Positions 45,982-56,520 are shown, counted from the first letter of the stretch. The stretch: 64,000 nucleotides of DNA from Proteles cristata cristata (GCA_017311185.1 JAESUZ010002888.1:1860001-1924000); one strand, 5' to 3'. The notes: generated from the letters alone by a model not told the origin. A program made the numbers and translations.

Positions 45982-46319
45982 GAAATCCTGCTATTTGCAA
46001 CAACATGAATGGAACTAGAATGTATGTATTATGCTAAGCAAAATAAGTCAGTCAGAGAAAGACAAATATTATATGATTTCATTCATATGTGTAATTTAAG
46101 AAACAAAAAGGTGAACCTAGGGAAGGCAAGGAAAAGTAAGATAAAAAGAGAGAAGGCAAACTTACTCTTAAATATAGAAAACAAACAGGTTGCTGGAGAG
46201 GTGTTGGACAAGGGGATGAGATAAATGGGTGATGGGCATCTTTAAGGAATGCACTTGTTTGGATGAGCTCTGGGTCTTATATGTATGTTAACTAACTTGG
46301 ATTTAATTTAAAAAATTTT

Positions 46320-46503
46320 ATTGAAGAAATAATAGCTGATATCTTCCCAAATTTGGTGAAAATTTTAAGCCCTTGGACCCAGAATCTCAACAAACCTCAA
46401 GCATAAGGTATAAGAAAAATGTTACATCCAGGCACATCATAAACAAATTTTTAAAAACCAGTGATGAAGAAAAGCAATCCTAAAAGTGCCCTCTCTGAAG
46501 ACA
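46320..46503 (+). mobile_element. Old L1/HAL1-like relic, continuation after the inserted L1
   Basis: GAAATAATAGCTGATATCTTCCCAAATTTGGTGAAAATTTTAAGCCC, then CATCCAGGCACATCATAAACAAATTTTTAAAAACCAG, matches the L1M/HAL1 ORF1-downstream region. It continues from 42146, confirming the flank split. Confidence 0.7.
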
Positions 46504-46504
46504 A

Positions 46505-46772
46505 ATGTCATTATGACTTCACTCATATGCGGGTTTTAAGATACAAAACAGATGAACATAAGGAAAGGGAAGCAAAAACAATATAAAAACAGGGAGGGGA
46601 ACAAAAACATAAGAGACTCTTAAATATAGAGAACAAACAAAGGGTTATGGGAGACATTGGGGGGGGGATGGGCTAAATGGGTAAGGGGCAGTAAGGAATC
46701 TACTCCTGAAATCATTGTTGCACTATATGCTAACTATCTTGGATGTCAATTAAAATTTTTAATTTAAAAAAG
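46505..46772 (+). mobile_element. Short L1 3' UTR insertion
   Basis: A 5'-truncated carnivore L1 3' UTR: CATTATGACTTCACTCATATGCGGG at left, a G-run, then CTACTCCTGAAATCATTGTTGCACTATATGCTAACTATCTTGG and an A/T-rich end near 46772. Confidence 0.8.
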
Positions 46773-47358
46773 TACTCTCTCTGCACCCCCCCTCCCCGCA
46801 AAACTATAGAAAAACATCATCTCACACTTCTTAGAATGACTATGATCCTAAAAACAGAAGATAACAAGTGTTGGCAAGAATGTCAAGAAAAGGGAACTTA
46901 TGTACACTGTTGATGGGAATGTAATTGGTGCAGCCACCATGGAAAATAGTATAAAGTTCTTCAAGAGATTAAAACTAGAACTACCACTTGATGTGGCAAC
47001 CCCACTTCCAGGTATATATTTAAAAGAAATGAAATCAGTATCTTGAAATATCTGCACTTCATGTTCACTGTAGCATGATTTCCAATAGCTAAGACATGGA
47101 AAACCCTAAGTGTCTGTCAACAGAAGAATAAAGAAAGTGTCCATATACATATATGTATAATGTATGTATATATATTCGTATGTATGCAGGCACACACATG
47201 CCCCCACACACACACGGAATGCTATTCAGCCATGAGAAAAAAGGGAAATCCTGCCATTTGTGACAATGCAAACTGGTAGGACATTATGCTAAGTGAAATA
47301 AGCCAGACAAAGAAAGACAAATACTGTATAATCTTTCTTATATGTGGAATCTATTTAA

Positions 47359-47873
47359 AAAATAGAGTCAATGTTCATAGCAGCACTCTCCACAATAGCT
47401 AAAACATGGAAAGAGCCTAAGTGTCCATCAACAGATGAATGGATCAAGAAGATGTGGTTTATCTATATCATGGAATACTACATGGCAATGAGAAACAATG
47501 AAATCTGGCCATGTGTAGCAACATGGATGGACCTTGAGGGTGTTATGCTGAGCGAAATAAGTCAGGCAGAGAAGGACAAATATCACATGTTTGCACGTGT
47601 AGGAAGATTAGGAGGAACTTAACGGAGGACCATGGGGGAAAAGAAGGGGAGAAATTGTGGGGGAAAGGGAGAGAGGCAAACCATGAGAGACTCTTGAATA
47701 CTGAGAAACAAACTGAGGACTGATAGATGCTGGGGGGAGTGGGGAGATGGGCATGGAGGAGGGCACTTCTGGGAATGAACACTGGGTGTTATATGGAAAC
47801 CAACTTGACAATACGCTATTTGTAAAAAAAAAAAATATGAGTAACAGTGACATGAAAAACAAAATAGAGTCAA
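47359..47873 (+). mobile_element. Young L1 3' end with TSD and possible 3' transduction
   Basis: Extremely 5'-truncated L1 (47372-47860) holding only the last ORF2 codons and 3' UTR. TSD AAAATAGAGTCAA at 47359-47371 and 47861-47873. After the A tail (47824-47835) 25 further nucleotides, TATGAGTAACAGTGACATG then GAAAAAC-type, precede the TSD. The expected poly-A signal reads AATACG at 47810-47815 instead of AATAAA. Frames on the minus strand (47543-47879) are shadows. Confidence 0.88.
47371..47622 (+). pseudogene. L1 ORF2 last ~80 codons
   Basis: An 83-codon frame beginning MFIAALSTIAKTWKEPKC and ending GRLGGT, almost the same as the C-terminus encoded at 12217-12468. It is open because the copy is recent, not because it is a gene. 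Confidence 0.9.
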
Positions 47874-48224
47874 ACTCATAGAAGCAGAGAGTTAAACAGT
47901 GGTTATCAGGAGCTATTTATAGGGGTAGGGATGGGGAATGTTGGTAAAAGGGTACAAAGTTGCAGTTATGTAGGGTTAATGAGTCTAGAGATCTAATGTA
48001 CAGAATGGTGACTCTAGCCAATAATGCTGTATGGAACACTGGGACTATATTAAGGGAGTAGATTTCAGATGCCATTATCACACACATAAAATGGTATATA
48101 GGTGAGGAGATGATATGTGTATTAGCTTGACTGTAGTCATCATTTCATAGTGTATATGTATATTATTTCATGTTGCACACCTTAAAAACAGACCTTAAAA
48201 ATAAATGAGCAAACCAAAAGAGAG

Positions 48225-48415
48225 CAAAGCAGATGTTAAAATACTTTTTATGATCTAGCCTCAAAAGTCACATATCATTATTTCTTACACATTCTATAGG
48301 TCAGTATTTATTCATTGTGGTATGGTACTAAACAAAGGGACTGAATACCAGAAGGCAAGAACTTCGAGTGCCATCTTGGAGGTTGGCTACCACATCTTAC
48401 CTTTTCTAGAACTAG
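48225..48415 (+). repeat. Possible LTR-like relic
   Basis: TTTTTATGATCTAGCCTCAAAAGTCACATATCATTATTTCTTACACATTCTATAGGTCA, then GGAGGTTGGCTACCACATCTTACC, resembles a common old LTR segment. Family uncertain. Confidence 0.35.
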
Positions 48416-48419
48416 GATG

Positions 48420-49375
48420 TGATTGAATCAAGTTTTACATATGTGTTTATCATTCATATTTTAATGAAACTTTTCTATCAATTTTCCCACATCATTGACT
48501 TATAACAAACTTATTTAAGCTATTGAGCATATTGGTTCTATTATTTTCATCATACTCTACAACTTCATTCTTGATCCCAATCCTCCTCAGCCCTTATCAG
48601 TCTACTTATCATGTAAGTTATGAAAACACAAATATAGTGTATCTAGAAACAATACTCTCCTAGCTTCTGTTCTCTAAATGGACACTAAAACTCAAATGAA
48701 ATATTCATAAAAATAGCATGTCAGAATAGAGGCAGAATATGTCAAACTTTTCCTATACTTGATTTTTTTTTAATTTGGCAGAGTGCCTGGATTTCCTCAA
48801 GCAGCTTTCTTGGCCAATGCTTATTTATTTACCTAGCAGTATTACAAATTCTTAGCAAATTCAGATGACAAAACATATGCTTCTAAAATAGGAATTATCA
48901 ATTAGTGTTTTTCAAAATCTAAGAGGTCAATTCTAAAAGCAACTCATCCTTCTATTGGCCAAAATGCAAATGAGAGTATCAATAACTAGAGAAGTTTTCA
49001 CAGCACAAGCCAATTCCTAAATTAATGGGCTGGATAATTCATACTGTTTAGTAGACTTCCAGACTATAGTGATCTAAATGGATTACTTCTATCTTTGCAT
49101 TGACAAATCAGTTACATTTATTTTCTAATCTTTGCAAAAGTTAGTCTTATACTCCCTTATAATTTGTTAAATGAAAAAAATGGTAGATTTTTTCTTTACC
49201 TTCCCACTAACTAACCTTAATATATCTTCATATATCTCATGAATTGAAATAAAGTTACAAGTAGCTGTTTTTGCAAAATTCATTCTATGAAATCCTTCTC
49301 CCAGGAGTTGAAGCAAAGAGACTTTTAAAGCCCAGGGATTTTTTAGGGAGAGTTTTCTCACTCTAGATATGTTAC
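48420..49375. other. Unique-looking DNA
   Basis: No recognised repeat or gene. Confidence 0.4.
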
Positions 49376-49379
49376 TATA

Positions 49380-49594
49380 ACTACAGCTCATCGGCCAAAT
49401 CCAGCCCACCTCTTGATTTTGTGGCTAAAGTTGTACTGGAACACAGTCTTGCTCATTCATTTACCTATGGCATGTAGGTACTTTTGCACTATAACAGCAG
49501 AGTCTAGTGTTTGTGACTGAGACCACATAGCCTGGAAAACCTAAAATATTTACTGTCTTGCCCTTTATAGTAAAAGTGTGCAACTCTGACACAT
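49380..49594 (-). mobile_element. hAT-Charlie-type MITE relic
   Basis: GGCCAAATCCAGCCCACCTCTTGATTTTGTGGCTAAAGTTGTACTGGAACACAGTCTTGCTCATTCATTTACC, then GCACTATAACAGCAGAGT, AAAATATTTACTGTCTTGCCCTTTATAG and AAAAGTGTGCAACTCTGAC, reproduces a very common non-autonomous hAT element. The right end is the reverse of GTCGGCAAACTTTTTCTGTAAAGGGCC. No transposase. Confidence 0.82.
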
Positions 49595-49745
49595 CACAAA
49601 GTAAATAGGGAGAACTGTTATGCAGCTGAGGTAAGACATAGGTCCCCAGCTTTGAGATCTGGGTGTATTCTCATTGCATTGTACCAAATGACAACACTGA
49701 GGTGACAGTAGGGAGAGGGAAATGCCCTACCAAAACTTACTCATT

Positions 49746-49966
49746 AAAAAATTTTTTAGGGGCTCCTGAGTGGCTCATTCGGTTAAGCGTCTGACTTCAG
49801 CTCAAGTCATGATCTCATGGTTTATGAGTTCAAGCCTTAGGTCATGCTCTGTGCTGACAGTCTGGAGCCAATTTCTGATTCTGTGTCTCCCTCTCTCTGT
49901 TTCTCGCTCATGATCTGTTTCTCTCTGTTTCAAAAATAAATAAACATTAAAAAAAATAATTTTTTT
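49746..49966 (+). mobile_element. Feliform SINE
   Basis: Plus-strand SINE from 49759 with a somewhat diverged middle (GCTGACAGTCTGGAGCCAATTTCTG). Flanks AAAAAATTTTTT and AAAAAATAATTTTTT suggest an imperfect TSD. Confidence 0.92.
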
Positions 49967-51005
49967 CTGGATTTAAAAACTGCAGCAGTATTGTAAACAA
50001 AAATATTTGTAGGTTTCCAAGCCACTGATTCCTTGATAATATACTACTTTAGTCATCGCATCTAACTACAATTAGAGTCATATTACATAGTAAGTATGGC
50101 TCATGGTTATTGGGCATGCAAGCCACTAAAAATGGCAATTTGTATTCGACAGCAGCTGAGATTTGCAGCTTGACCTGAGGGTGCCAAGGACAGATTCTGG
50201 TTCCCAAGAAGTAGCTCCTATAAGAACTTCTCTTTACCGAGAAGGCAAAGCATACGTTCAAGATCATTTCTTGCTAATCAGCTTTTATATGCCTCAGTCT
50301 ATCTAACGAGGCAAGTGTGAATTCAAGTGCTATCAAATAATGTGTTTGTGCTTTCAGGGAAAATATAGGCTTCAGCCCTTGACATGAGCGCCTACCCATT
50401 GACCTCCAAATGACCATGGGCTGTTATGTAATTATGATGTGCACTTGCAAACTCTTTTAAGAATATTTACAGTCCACTGGCAACAGCATTGCTATTGAAA
50501 CAATTCACTGAAAAGACACTGAATTCTAACCGAATGTATTTCTTATTTCATTTTAAAAATGCTAATCTTAGTAAAAGATGTTTAAATTACTGCTCACTCT
50601 TCTTGGGATTTCTGTACAGTGTAGTACCTGTGGGATTGGAAAAGGTGATTGAACTATGGAAATTCATAACTAACCACACCCAAGTGGAGAAAGCACAGCC
50701 ACAACTTTGGCCCTACTTCAGTTCATCATTTCCCTAATAAAACTTTTTAAATCACTTTCCATTGTATTTTTTAATGGAGATACTGACCGCTCATGTACTG
50801 TTTTTTGGCATTTCTAGTGGACACAGGAAAAATTTATAAAGAATGAAACTGTTTTCATTTCTTTAAAGGCAGCAGGTGTTTAAAATTTCCAAAACCGTTT
50901 GGAAAATGTGTCCTGTGGAAGTTCACAAAGAGTCCCGAAAATCACAGTGTAATACTGTTATATTTATTTCCCACAATTAAAACACATTCTGATGCTTCAG
51001 CAGTG
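49967..51005. other. Unique-looking DNA
   Basis: About 1 kb without recognised repeats. The 82-codon plus frame 50489-50737 has no signal sequence, domain or splice support. Confidence 0.4.
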
Positions 51006-51009
51006 TTCT

Positions 51010-51135
51010 GGGAGATCACTGAACTAAGAGCTAGAAAATCTTCACTTGCCTCAGCTCCAATACTATCTTTCTGTCTTCACAACTTGAGGCAAATCACTTT
51101 ATCTGAGGCTTAGATCCCATCATTTGTTGATTGCT
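51010..51135 (+). repeat. MIR SINE relic
   Basis: GAACTAAGAGCTAGAAAATCTTCACTTGCCTCAGCTCCAATACTATC, CACAACTTGAGGCAAATCACTTTATCTGAGGC and CCCATCATTTGTTGATTG match the MIR core in order. Confidence 0.78.
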
Positions 51136-51139
51136 CAAA

Positions 51140-51725
51140 TACATTTCTTAACAATGTTTTGTCTGCATTTGTATTTATAAAAAATGAGTGCGGGATTTGA
51201 AAAATACAACGCTGGTGTCCTCTCTGTTCATCTTCCAGAGAGCAAAGCAAGGTGCAGACAATGGGTCTATAATCATCTCACTCCACAGGTTAGTGACAAG
51301 CCATATGAAAATTATCTGGCCAATACAAAAGATTAGGAGATTCTCTAATCATATATTTGAAACTTCACCATTTTAATTGTCAAATTCTATTGAAAATATT
51401 TTGGGGAACAACTTCACAGGCGGCAGAGTATGTGGAGAATGTTATAAAGGATATAATTACTAACTTTTAGAATAAGCTGGTTAAGAACCTTGGTTGATGA
51501 AATCTTATTTCTAAGTTCTATAACCACTAAATGTTTATGACTTGATATATGATCCAAAGTAATTAAATGATTTCCAAACAAGCTCATGACTATTTCAATT
51601 TGCAATAGTTTTTAAAAAGAAAAAAAAAAAAAACATTTGCATGTGGTCTAGAATTGAGTTTAATTTGATATTAAAAGATGTGTTTTTCTCAAACTCAGTA
51701 AATTTTTTCTTGAATTGCTTTCTAG
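51140..51725. other. Unique-looking AT-rich DNA
   Basis: No recognised feature. Confidence 0.4.
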
Positions 51726-51727
51726 AA

Positions 51728-51968
51728 TTATATTTCATCTTTTTAAACAAATTTTTTATGTTTATTTTATTTTTGAAAGATAGAGAGTGTGGTGGGGAGG
51801 AGTAGAGAAAGAGAGGGAGACAGAGGATCTGAAGCAGGTTCCAGGCTCTGAGTTGTCAGCACAGAGCCCAATGCAGGGCTCAAACCCACAAACTCTGAGA
51901 TCGTGACCTGAGCCGAAGTCAGAGGTCTTCCAACTGAGCCACCCAGATGCCCCTTATATTTCATCTTT
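51728..51968 (-). mobile_element. Feliform SINE with perfect 15-bp TSD
   Basis: Minus-strand SINE body 51743-51953. TSD TTATATTTCATCTTT is exact at 51728-51742 and 51954-51968. The right-hand TSD copy forms part of the pyrimidine tract before a candidate acceptor at 51983. Confidence 0.97.
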
Positions 51969-51983
51969 AATTCTTTTTTCCAG

Positions 51984-52127
51984 TTTATGAAATTACTTCT
52001 CCCTGAGTGTTGTCAAGTGATCTAAAATAGCAAGGAGATGGATTATTGATAAATAAATTTGATGAGTCAATTCACCACTGTAAGCCATTCTACCCTGTTA
52101 TATTCAGACAGAGCAGGCTAACCACAG
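51984..52127 (+). other. Candidate non-coding exon with strong splice pair
   Basis: An excellent acceptor (TTCTTTTTTCCAG ending 51983) and a consensus donor (CACAG/GTAAGTG, GT at 52128) enclose 144 nt. All three forward frames contain stops, so it cannot be an internal coding exon. A lncRNA or UTR exon, or coincidence, remains. Part of the acceptor's upstream tract was created by the SINE target duplication. Confidence 0.22.
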
Positions 52128-52129
52128 GT

Positions 52130-53035
52130 AAGTGTTTCCAATTATTCTTACTCTTTCTGCCCATTTCATTTACCTTCTTGATGCTTTTTACTTTACAGCA
52201 ACATAGACACCTACAAGGCAGAGACTGTGGGTAGATATTTTTAAACCAGTCTGTCAGATTTACTTTGAAAGAAGACCTTAAAAACAGCTAAGCTTTACTG
52301 ATATGCAACCATGTTCAAGTGAGTGGTTTTTTACCCTTACACTACTGAGTACTAACAAAGCATGCAGTGCTATTAGTAACATAATGTGCTGCCCATAACT
52401 TATAATTACAAGAATATTAGTACTTTCACTCCTAGTTTCTAACCAAAAAAAAATGTTTTTTTCAGTTACTAGTATAGCAATATTGAAAATTAAGGAATAC
52501 AATGGCATATTTGCTTTTTTGAGCCCTTCTCTTTCTCACATTCCCGAGATAAAATTTTCCATATAACTTGTAGTAATTCACACATCTGGCCCATGTAATG
52601 TTTCTTTTGCAAATGCAGAAATTAAAATGGCTGTCTTTTTCTTCAGAAAGTTATAAATTTAAACCCTATTGAGATTAAATCATAATTATAAATGTAGTTC
52701 ATACAGTTCTTTTAGTATGATAAGAATGACTGTGACAAAATAATGATTCAAACCACTGTTTTAAATAATACATTTTAACTCTTTTAAGTTGACTAAAGAA
52801 TACATTTTTATTTCATATTTATTTGAATGGTATTTATGATTCTCAGTGTAACATTGGTTATACTTTGGCTGCTATCATTTGAGAATTTTTCCTAGAGAAC
52901 TTAACAGCCTGACTTAACATGCTTTAATGTCACCACAATAATGAATAAAATATCGCCCCATGAGCACAGACATGGGCTCACAGAGAACAGATACATGAAA
53001 GAAACATTCCAGACAAAAAGAAGAAATGAAATAGT
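52130..53035. other. Unique sequence, possible conserved non-coding block
   Basis: No repeat recognised. 52520-52760 has long AT-rich words (AAATGCAGAAATTAAAATGGCTG, TTGAGATTAAATCATAATTATAAATG) reminiscent of a conserved non-coding element. Inference only. Confidence 0.3.
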
Positions 53036-53039
53036 CATT

Positions 53040-53690
53040 CCCTTTATTAGGTAACTATCTGTAATTCACATTGTAGCAAACTGTCTGCAAAGCTCTGTTT
53101 TACCGAGTGCATGGGCTTTGGATAACCCAGCTTCCTGAATCCTCACTCCCCTCCCCAGCCTCTTGATGAGCATGGGCCTTTTGAAGAAGTAGGAGAGAAC
53201 AATCTTTGATAGCACACAGTTCTTCAGGTAGGAGTAGAAAGAGAAGACATAAAATCCATGTTGGGAGATTTTTTCCTCTAGGCCAATCCAGAATAATAGT
53301 CTCCTCAATTTTCAGACACTCTTTCTCTTCATTTTTAGATTGTAAGTGAGGCTAACCAGGGCCATGTCCTCAGGCGTACACCAGTGTTATGTAACAATAT
53401 CTCTGTAGGTCAGAACATTCTGGTTGCTATCTCCTTGCCCCATCCTGTCTCATCTCCATGCTTTCACGAGTAGAATATCCCCAGAAAATCCCTGAATAAA
53501 TGTCAACCAGAAGTTCCGTTGGGCCTCAAGAGATGGAGGTAGGCAGTCAGGCCTAGCAGATTGGAGGTTTGTCTCAGTGAGCCTGCTTACCAGGGCACTG
53601 GAAGAGGAAGCCTCTTCCATGCCACAAAGAAGAGTTGGATCTAAAGGGTCCGAAAAGACAGTGCTTGGGGTCAAATTGCATCAGACTATT
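53040..53690 (-). other. Possible exon or retrocopy remnant, minus strand
   Basis: Read on the minus strand this 650-bp stretch has two open frames (53450-53674 of 74 codons, 53066-53308 of 80 codons), separated by stops. A donor-like CCCTG/GTAAGC lies at about 53590, and an AATAAA-type signal (CCTAATAAAGGG) near 53046-53055. GC is higher than nearby. The layout could be a decayed retrocopy or terminal exons. There is no poly-A tract or TSD, and I recognise no protein family. Confidence 0.2.
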
Positions 53691-53921
53691 TTATTTTGTT
53701 TTTAATTTTTTTAATGTCTATTTTTGAGAGAGAGAGAGTGTGTGAGCAAGGAAGGGGCAGAGAGAGAGGGAGACACAGAATCTGAGGCAGGCTCCAGGCT
53801 CTGATCTGTCAACAGAGTCTGATGAGGGGCTTGAACCCACAAACTACAAGATCATGACCTGAGCCCAAGTTGGACGCTTAAACAACTGGGCCACCCAGGC
53901 ACCTCTGCATCAAAGTATTTA
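53678..53921 (-). mobile_element. Feliform SINE with imperfect TSD
   Basis: Minus-strand SINE body 53694-53905. TSD TGCATCAGACTATTTTA versus TGCATCAAAGTATTTA. Confidence 0.93.
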
Positions 53922-53924
53922 GCT

Positions 53925-54745
53925 AAAACTCCAGACTCCTGAAAATAGAACTGCCTTTTTAAAAGTGTGGCTTGAACTACAGTATCCGTACAAGAATGTG
54001 ATCGTTTAAGCAATATGAAAAGTGTGATGACATACTAAGCAAGAGTACTAAAAAATGCTCTGAGACTCTTTCTTGACTTAGTGCCCAGGCACAATCTGGA
54101 CAGAAAGGGAAGAGCATATAGCCTCTTAGCCATGCCCTTCGGGAATGAATTTTTCTAGCTTACCCAATATCCCTTGAGCTTCTCTTGTTTTGCCGGGACC
54201 CAAAGATTCTGCCAATTTTAAAGGAAATTTCTAGACAAAAATAGCAGGGGAAAACTGGGGGTGAATCCTGAATTGAACCCCTGAGAATAAAGTCTTTTCA
54301 GCAAGATACAAGATAATGGATTTTTTTCTGCATTTGAGAGGATTGATATTTTTTCTTTGTTTATTCTCACCAACATAAAGCACAATCTCTGTTCCTACGG
54401 TGAAGAGTCTTGAATATGTCTCTTTTCTAAATAAGCACAGCAAAAGGTTGTGGTTTCCCTAGCAACAGATGACTTCTTTCTATTTTTCTTTTTTGGGAAA
54501 AAATGTACTTTGGCTTTATAAAGAAGGCTTTCATCATGGATATCAAAGCATTCTATGGCCAAATTGTCACCCTGCCCCAGCAAAGTAGATAAATAATATC
54601 CTCCCCACTTAAATGTGGGAGAAAAATGGCAGCTACAAGCAGCAGCTGCAGCAAGAACTTTATCTCTTGTACTCTGGGCTATCCTTTTCTAACCTTTGGC
54701 AGCAGTCCTGTGAGAACTTTGGAAACGGAAGGTGGCAGAAACACC
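53925..54745. other. Unique-looking DNA
   Basis: No recognised gene or repeat. Short minus-strand frames (54231-54443, 54395-54583) lack support. Confidence 0.4.
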
Positions 54746-54749
54746 CTAA

Positions 54750-55250
54750 CATGACTCCCAATGAGGTCCTCCCCATGGGATCCTCTCCACTTGCGTGTGG
54801 GTAGGAATTGTGACTTGCTTCTAATCAATAGAATATGGCAAAGGTGTGAGATATGACTCCTTTAATTAGGATAAGTTTATAAGGCTTCACCATAACACAC
54901 TGTAGAGAGATTCTCCTGCTGCTCTTTAAGAAATGACCACCATATTTGCCAATGGAATTGTGGGGGAGACATTTAGGACATGAAGGTGACCCCTACTCAA
55001 CAGCCAGTAAAGCCAGAGCTGTCAGCCACACAGCTGCAAGGAAATGTATTCTGCTAATACCTTGGAAGAGGGCACCGAGCTTCAGAAAGGTATGAAGCCC
55101 AGCTGACACCTTGAATGCATGTTTTGAGACCTCGAGCAAAGATATGAGCTATGTCATAGCAACCTTCTGACCAATAGAAAGTGAGAGAATAAATGTACGT
55201 TGTTTTAGGTCACTAAGCTTGCTATCAGCCATAGATAACCAATAAAAGGG
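54750..55250 (+). repeat. ERVL/MaLR-type solo LTR
   Basis: AATTGTGACTTGCTTCTAATCAATAGAATATGGCAAAGGTG, CTACTCAACAGCCAGTAAAGCC and the 3' end GTTGTTTTAGGTCACTAAGC...CAGCCATAGATAACCAATA match the same LTR family as 22374-22910, here in forward orientation. Non-coding. Confidence 0.72.
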
Positions 55251-55369
55251 GTTCTGCAAATGGATAGTGGCTAGGCTGAGGTGAGTAGTTGGATGACAAA
55301 AAAAAAGAGAGAATAAAATACGGTCTTGGAAAACAGACACATCCAAATCTGTCCCCTAAAGGCTGACCT

Positions 55370-55500
55370 TAAGCCCCCTAAACTACAACTTCATTTGCAG
55401 AATGGAGATAATACTTACCCCCGCATGCAGCCATAAAGAAAAGAAGTATCTGGCATGGTGCCTGTCACATAGTAGGGGTGCAATAAGAGATAGTTAGCAA
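55370..55500 (+). repeat. MIR SINE 3' part
   Basis: ACTTCATTTGCAGAATGGAGATAATACTTACCCC, GCATGGTGCCTGTCACATAGTAGGGGTGCAATAAGAGATAGTTAG are the MIR 3' landmarks. Confidence 0.85.
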
Positions 55501-55504
55501 TAGA

Positions 55505-56470
55505 TAAAGTCATAATAAGGAAAGAGTTTTGACCCAGTTCCCAGAGCTCTAGTAATTGCAACATGGACAGGGGGCATCCTGTAAGCTAGCATCCCCCTAG
55601 TGATAAACCTGGTTGATGGGATCAGGTCAACGGAGAGGTTTAAGAGGTCAGCTAACCTTCCATCCCACTGGGATCTCACAAAACTTGGAGCAAAGGTGGC
55701 AGAATGTCAGAGCTTAATCTCTTTGGAGCTTGGCAGTGGTTGTTTGGTGGCTTCCCTTGTGTCCTGTGTGTCTTATTCTATTGTAAAAGATACATTGAAG
55801 ACATTGTCAAAAACATTATGAGGCAGGGGTATGACTGAAGAATAAGTCAGGGCAGGTGCACTTATCCTGGGAGCCGTCCAAGTGGGTTATCCCCATGCGG
55901 GAGCTTCTGTGAGGAGACAGGGAAGAGGGGAAGGTAAAGGAGGAGCAGAGAGTCAAACCAAATGAAACCAAACACCAAGGTTAAATGAGAATGTCCAGAG
56001 GCAGATCAGCGGTGGGGTGTAAAATCCTTCAGTCAGGGCAGAACCCTAGAAGATGGAGAATGAGAACAAAGAAGGTGCTAATTTATATGGGTAGAAAGTG
56101 GGCTTTATATGGATGAATCTAGCTGCTTTAAATCTGAGGCATGAGCATAGACAGACATGACTCTGGGTTGTAGAAAACTGAAGAGATATGGCCCACCTAA
56201 TAAGAGAATGACCTACATTTGAACGGCTCTGTGGTCAATAAGGAGCCCACTGGAATTGAAGGATAAAATCTTTGGGCTTTCTGTGTGTTTGATATAGATT
56301 TCTAAACAAGATGCCCATCACAGTTTTGACCAGAAGTGGTCTGACCTCTTCTAATACACAGGAAATACCAGAGCCTCCCACACCTCCACACATCCCTGGA
56401 CCAGAATTTGCTCCTAGACAACCATATACAAATTCCCTGAAGTAGGCATCACCACCTAGCAACTCACCAA
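55505..56470. other. Unassigned DNA
   Basis: About 1 kb, somewhat richer in G+C than average. No family recognised with confidence; an old retroviral relic is possible around 55590-55840. Short frames have no support. Confidence 0.35.
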
Positions 56471-56473
56471 TGC

Positions 56474-56476
56474 TAT

Positions 56477-56519
<43 letters not shown>

Positions 56520-56520
56520 T
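56474..56520 (+). repeat. (TTTA)n microsatellite
   Basis: About 12 uninterrupted TTTA units derived from the SINE A tail. A likely polymorphic tetranucleotide marker. Confidence 0.95.

Larger units (their letters stand above)
42139..46327 (+). mobile_element. 5'-inverted (twin-primed) L1 with TSD
   Basis: One L1 insertion of about 4.2 kb. The left 0.7 kb (42147 to about 42850) is L1 ORF2 in minus orientation, covering the end of the endonuclease and the start of the RT region. The remainder (about 42860-46319) is plus-strand ORF2 RT through the 3' UTR. Both arms carry the same KKERTQI-type segment at the junction. TSD ATTGAAGA lies at 42139-42146 and 46320-46327. This is the signature of twin priming during L1 reverse transcription. 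Two SINEs and a CA repeat were added later. No ORF is intact. Confidence 0.85.
46798..48205 (+). mobile_element. Old L1 3' end, split by a young L1
   Basis: Left part 46798-47358 carries ORF2 C-terminal remnants (AAGTGTTGGCAAGAATGTCAAG, CACTGTTGATGGGAATGTAATTGG) and AT/CA-rich low complexity at 47143-47216. Right part 47861-48205 is 3' UTR (CTCATAGAAGCAGAGAGTTAAACAGTGGTTATCAGGAG to ATGTTGCACACCTTAAAAACAG). The young L1 3' end sits between them. Confidence 0.88.

Noticed and set aside
47543..47879. Three overlapping minus-strand frames rich in Ser/Pro/Phe
   Set aside because: Antisense of the G/A-rich L1 3' UTR.
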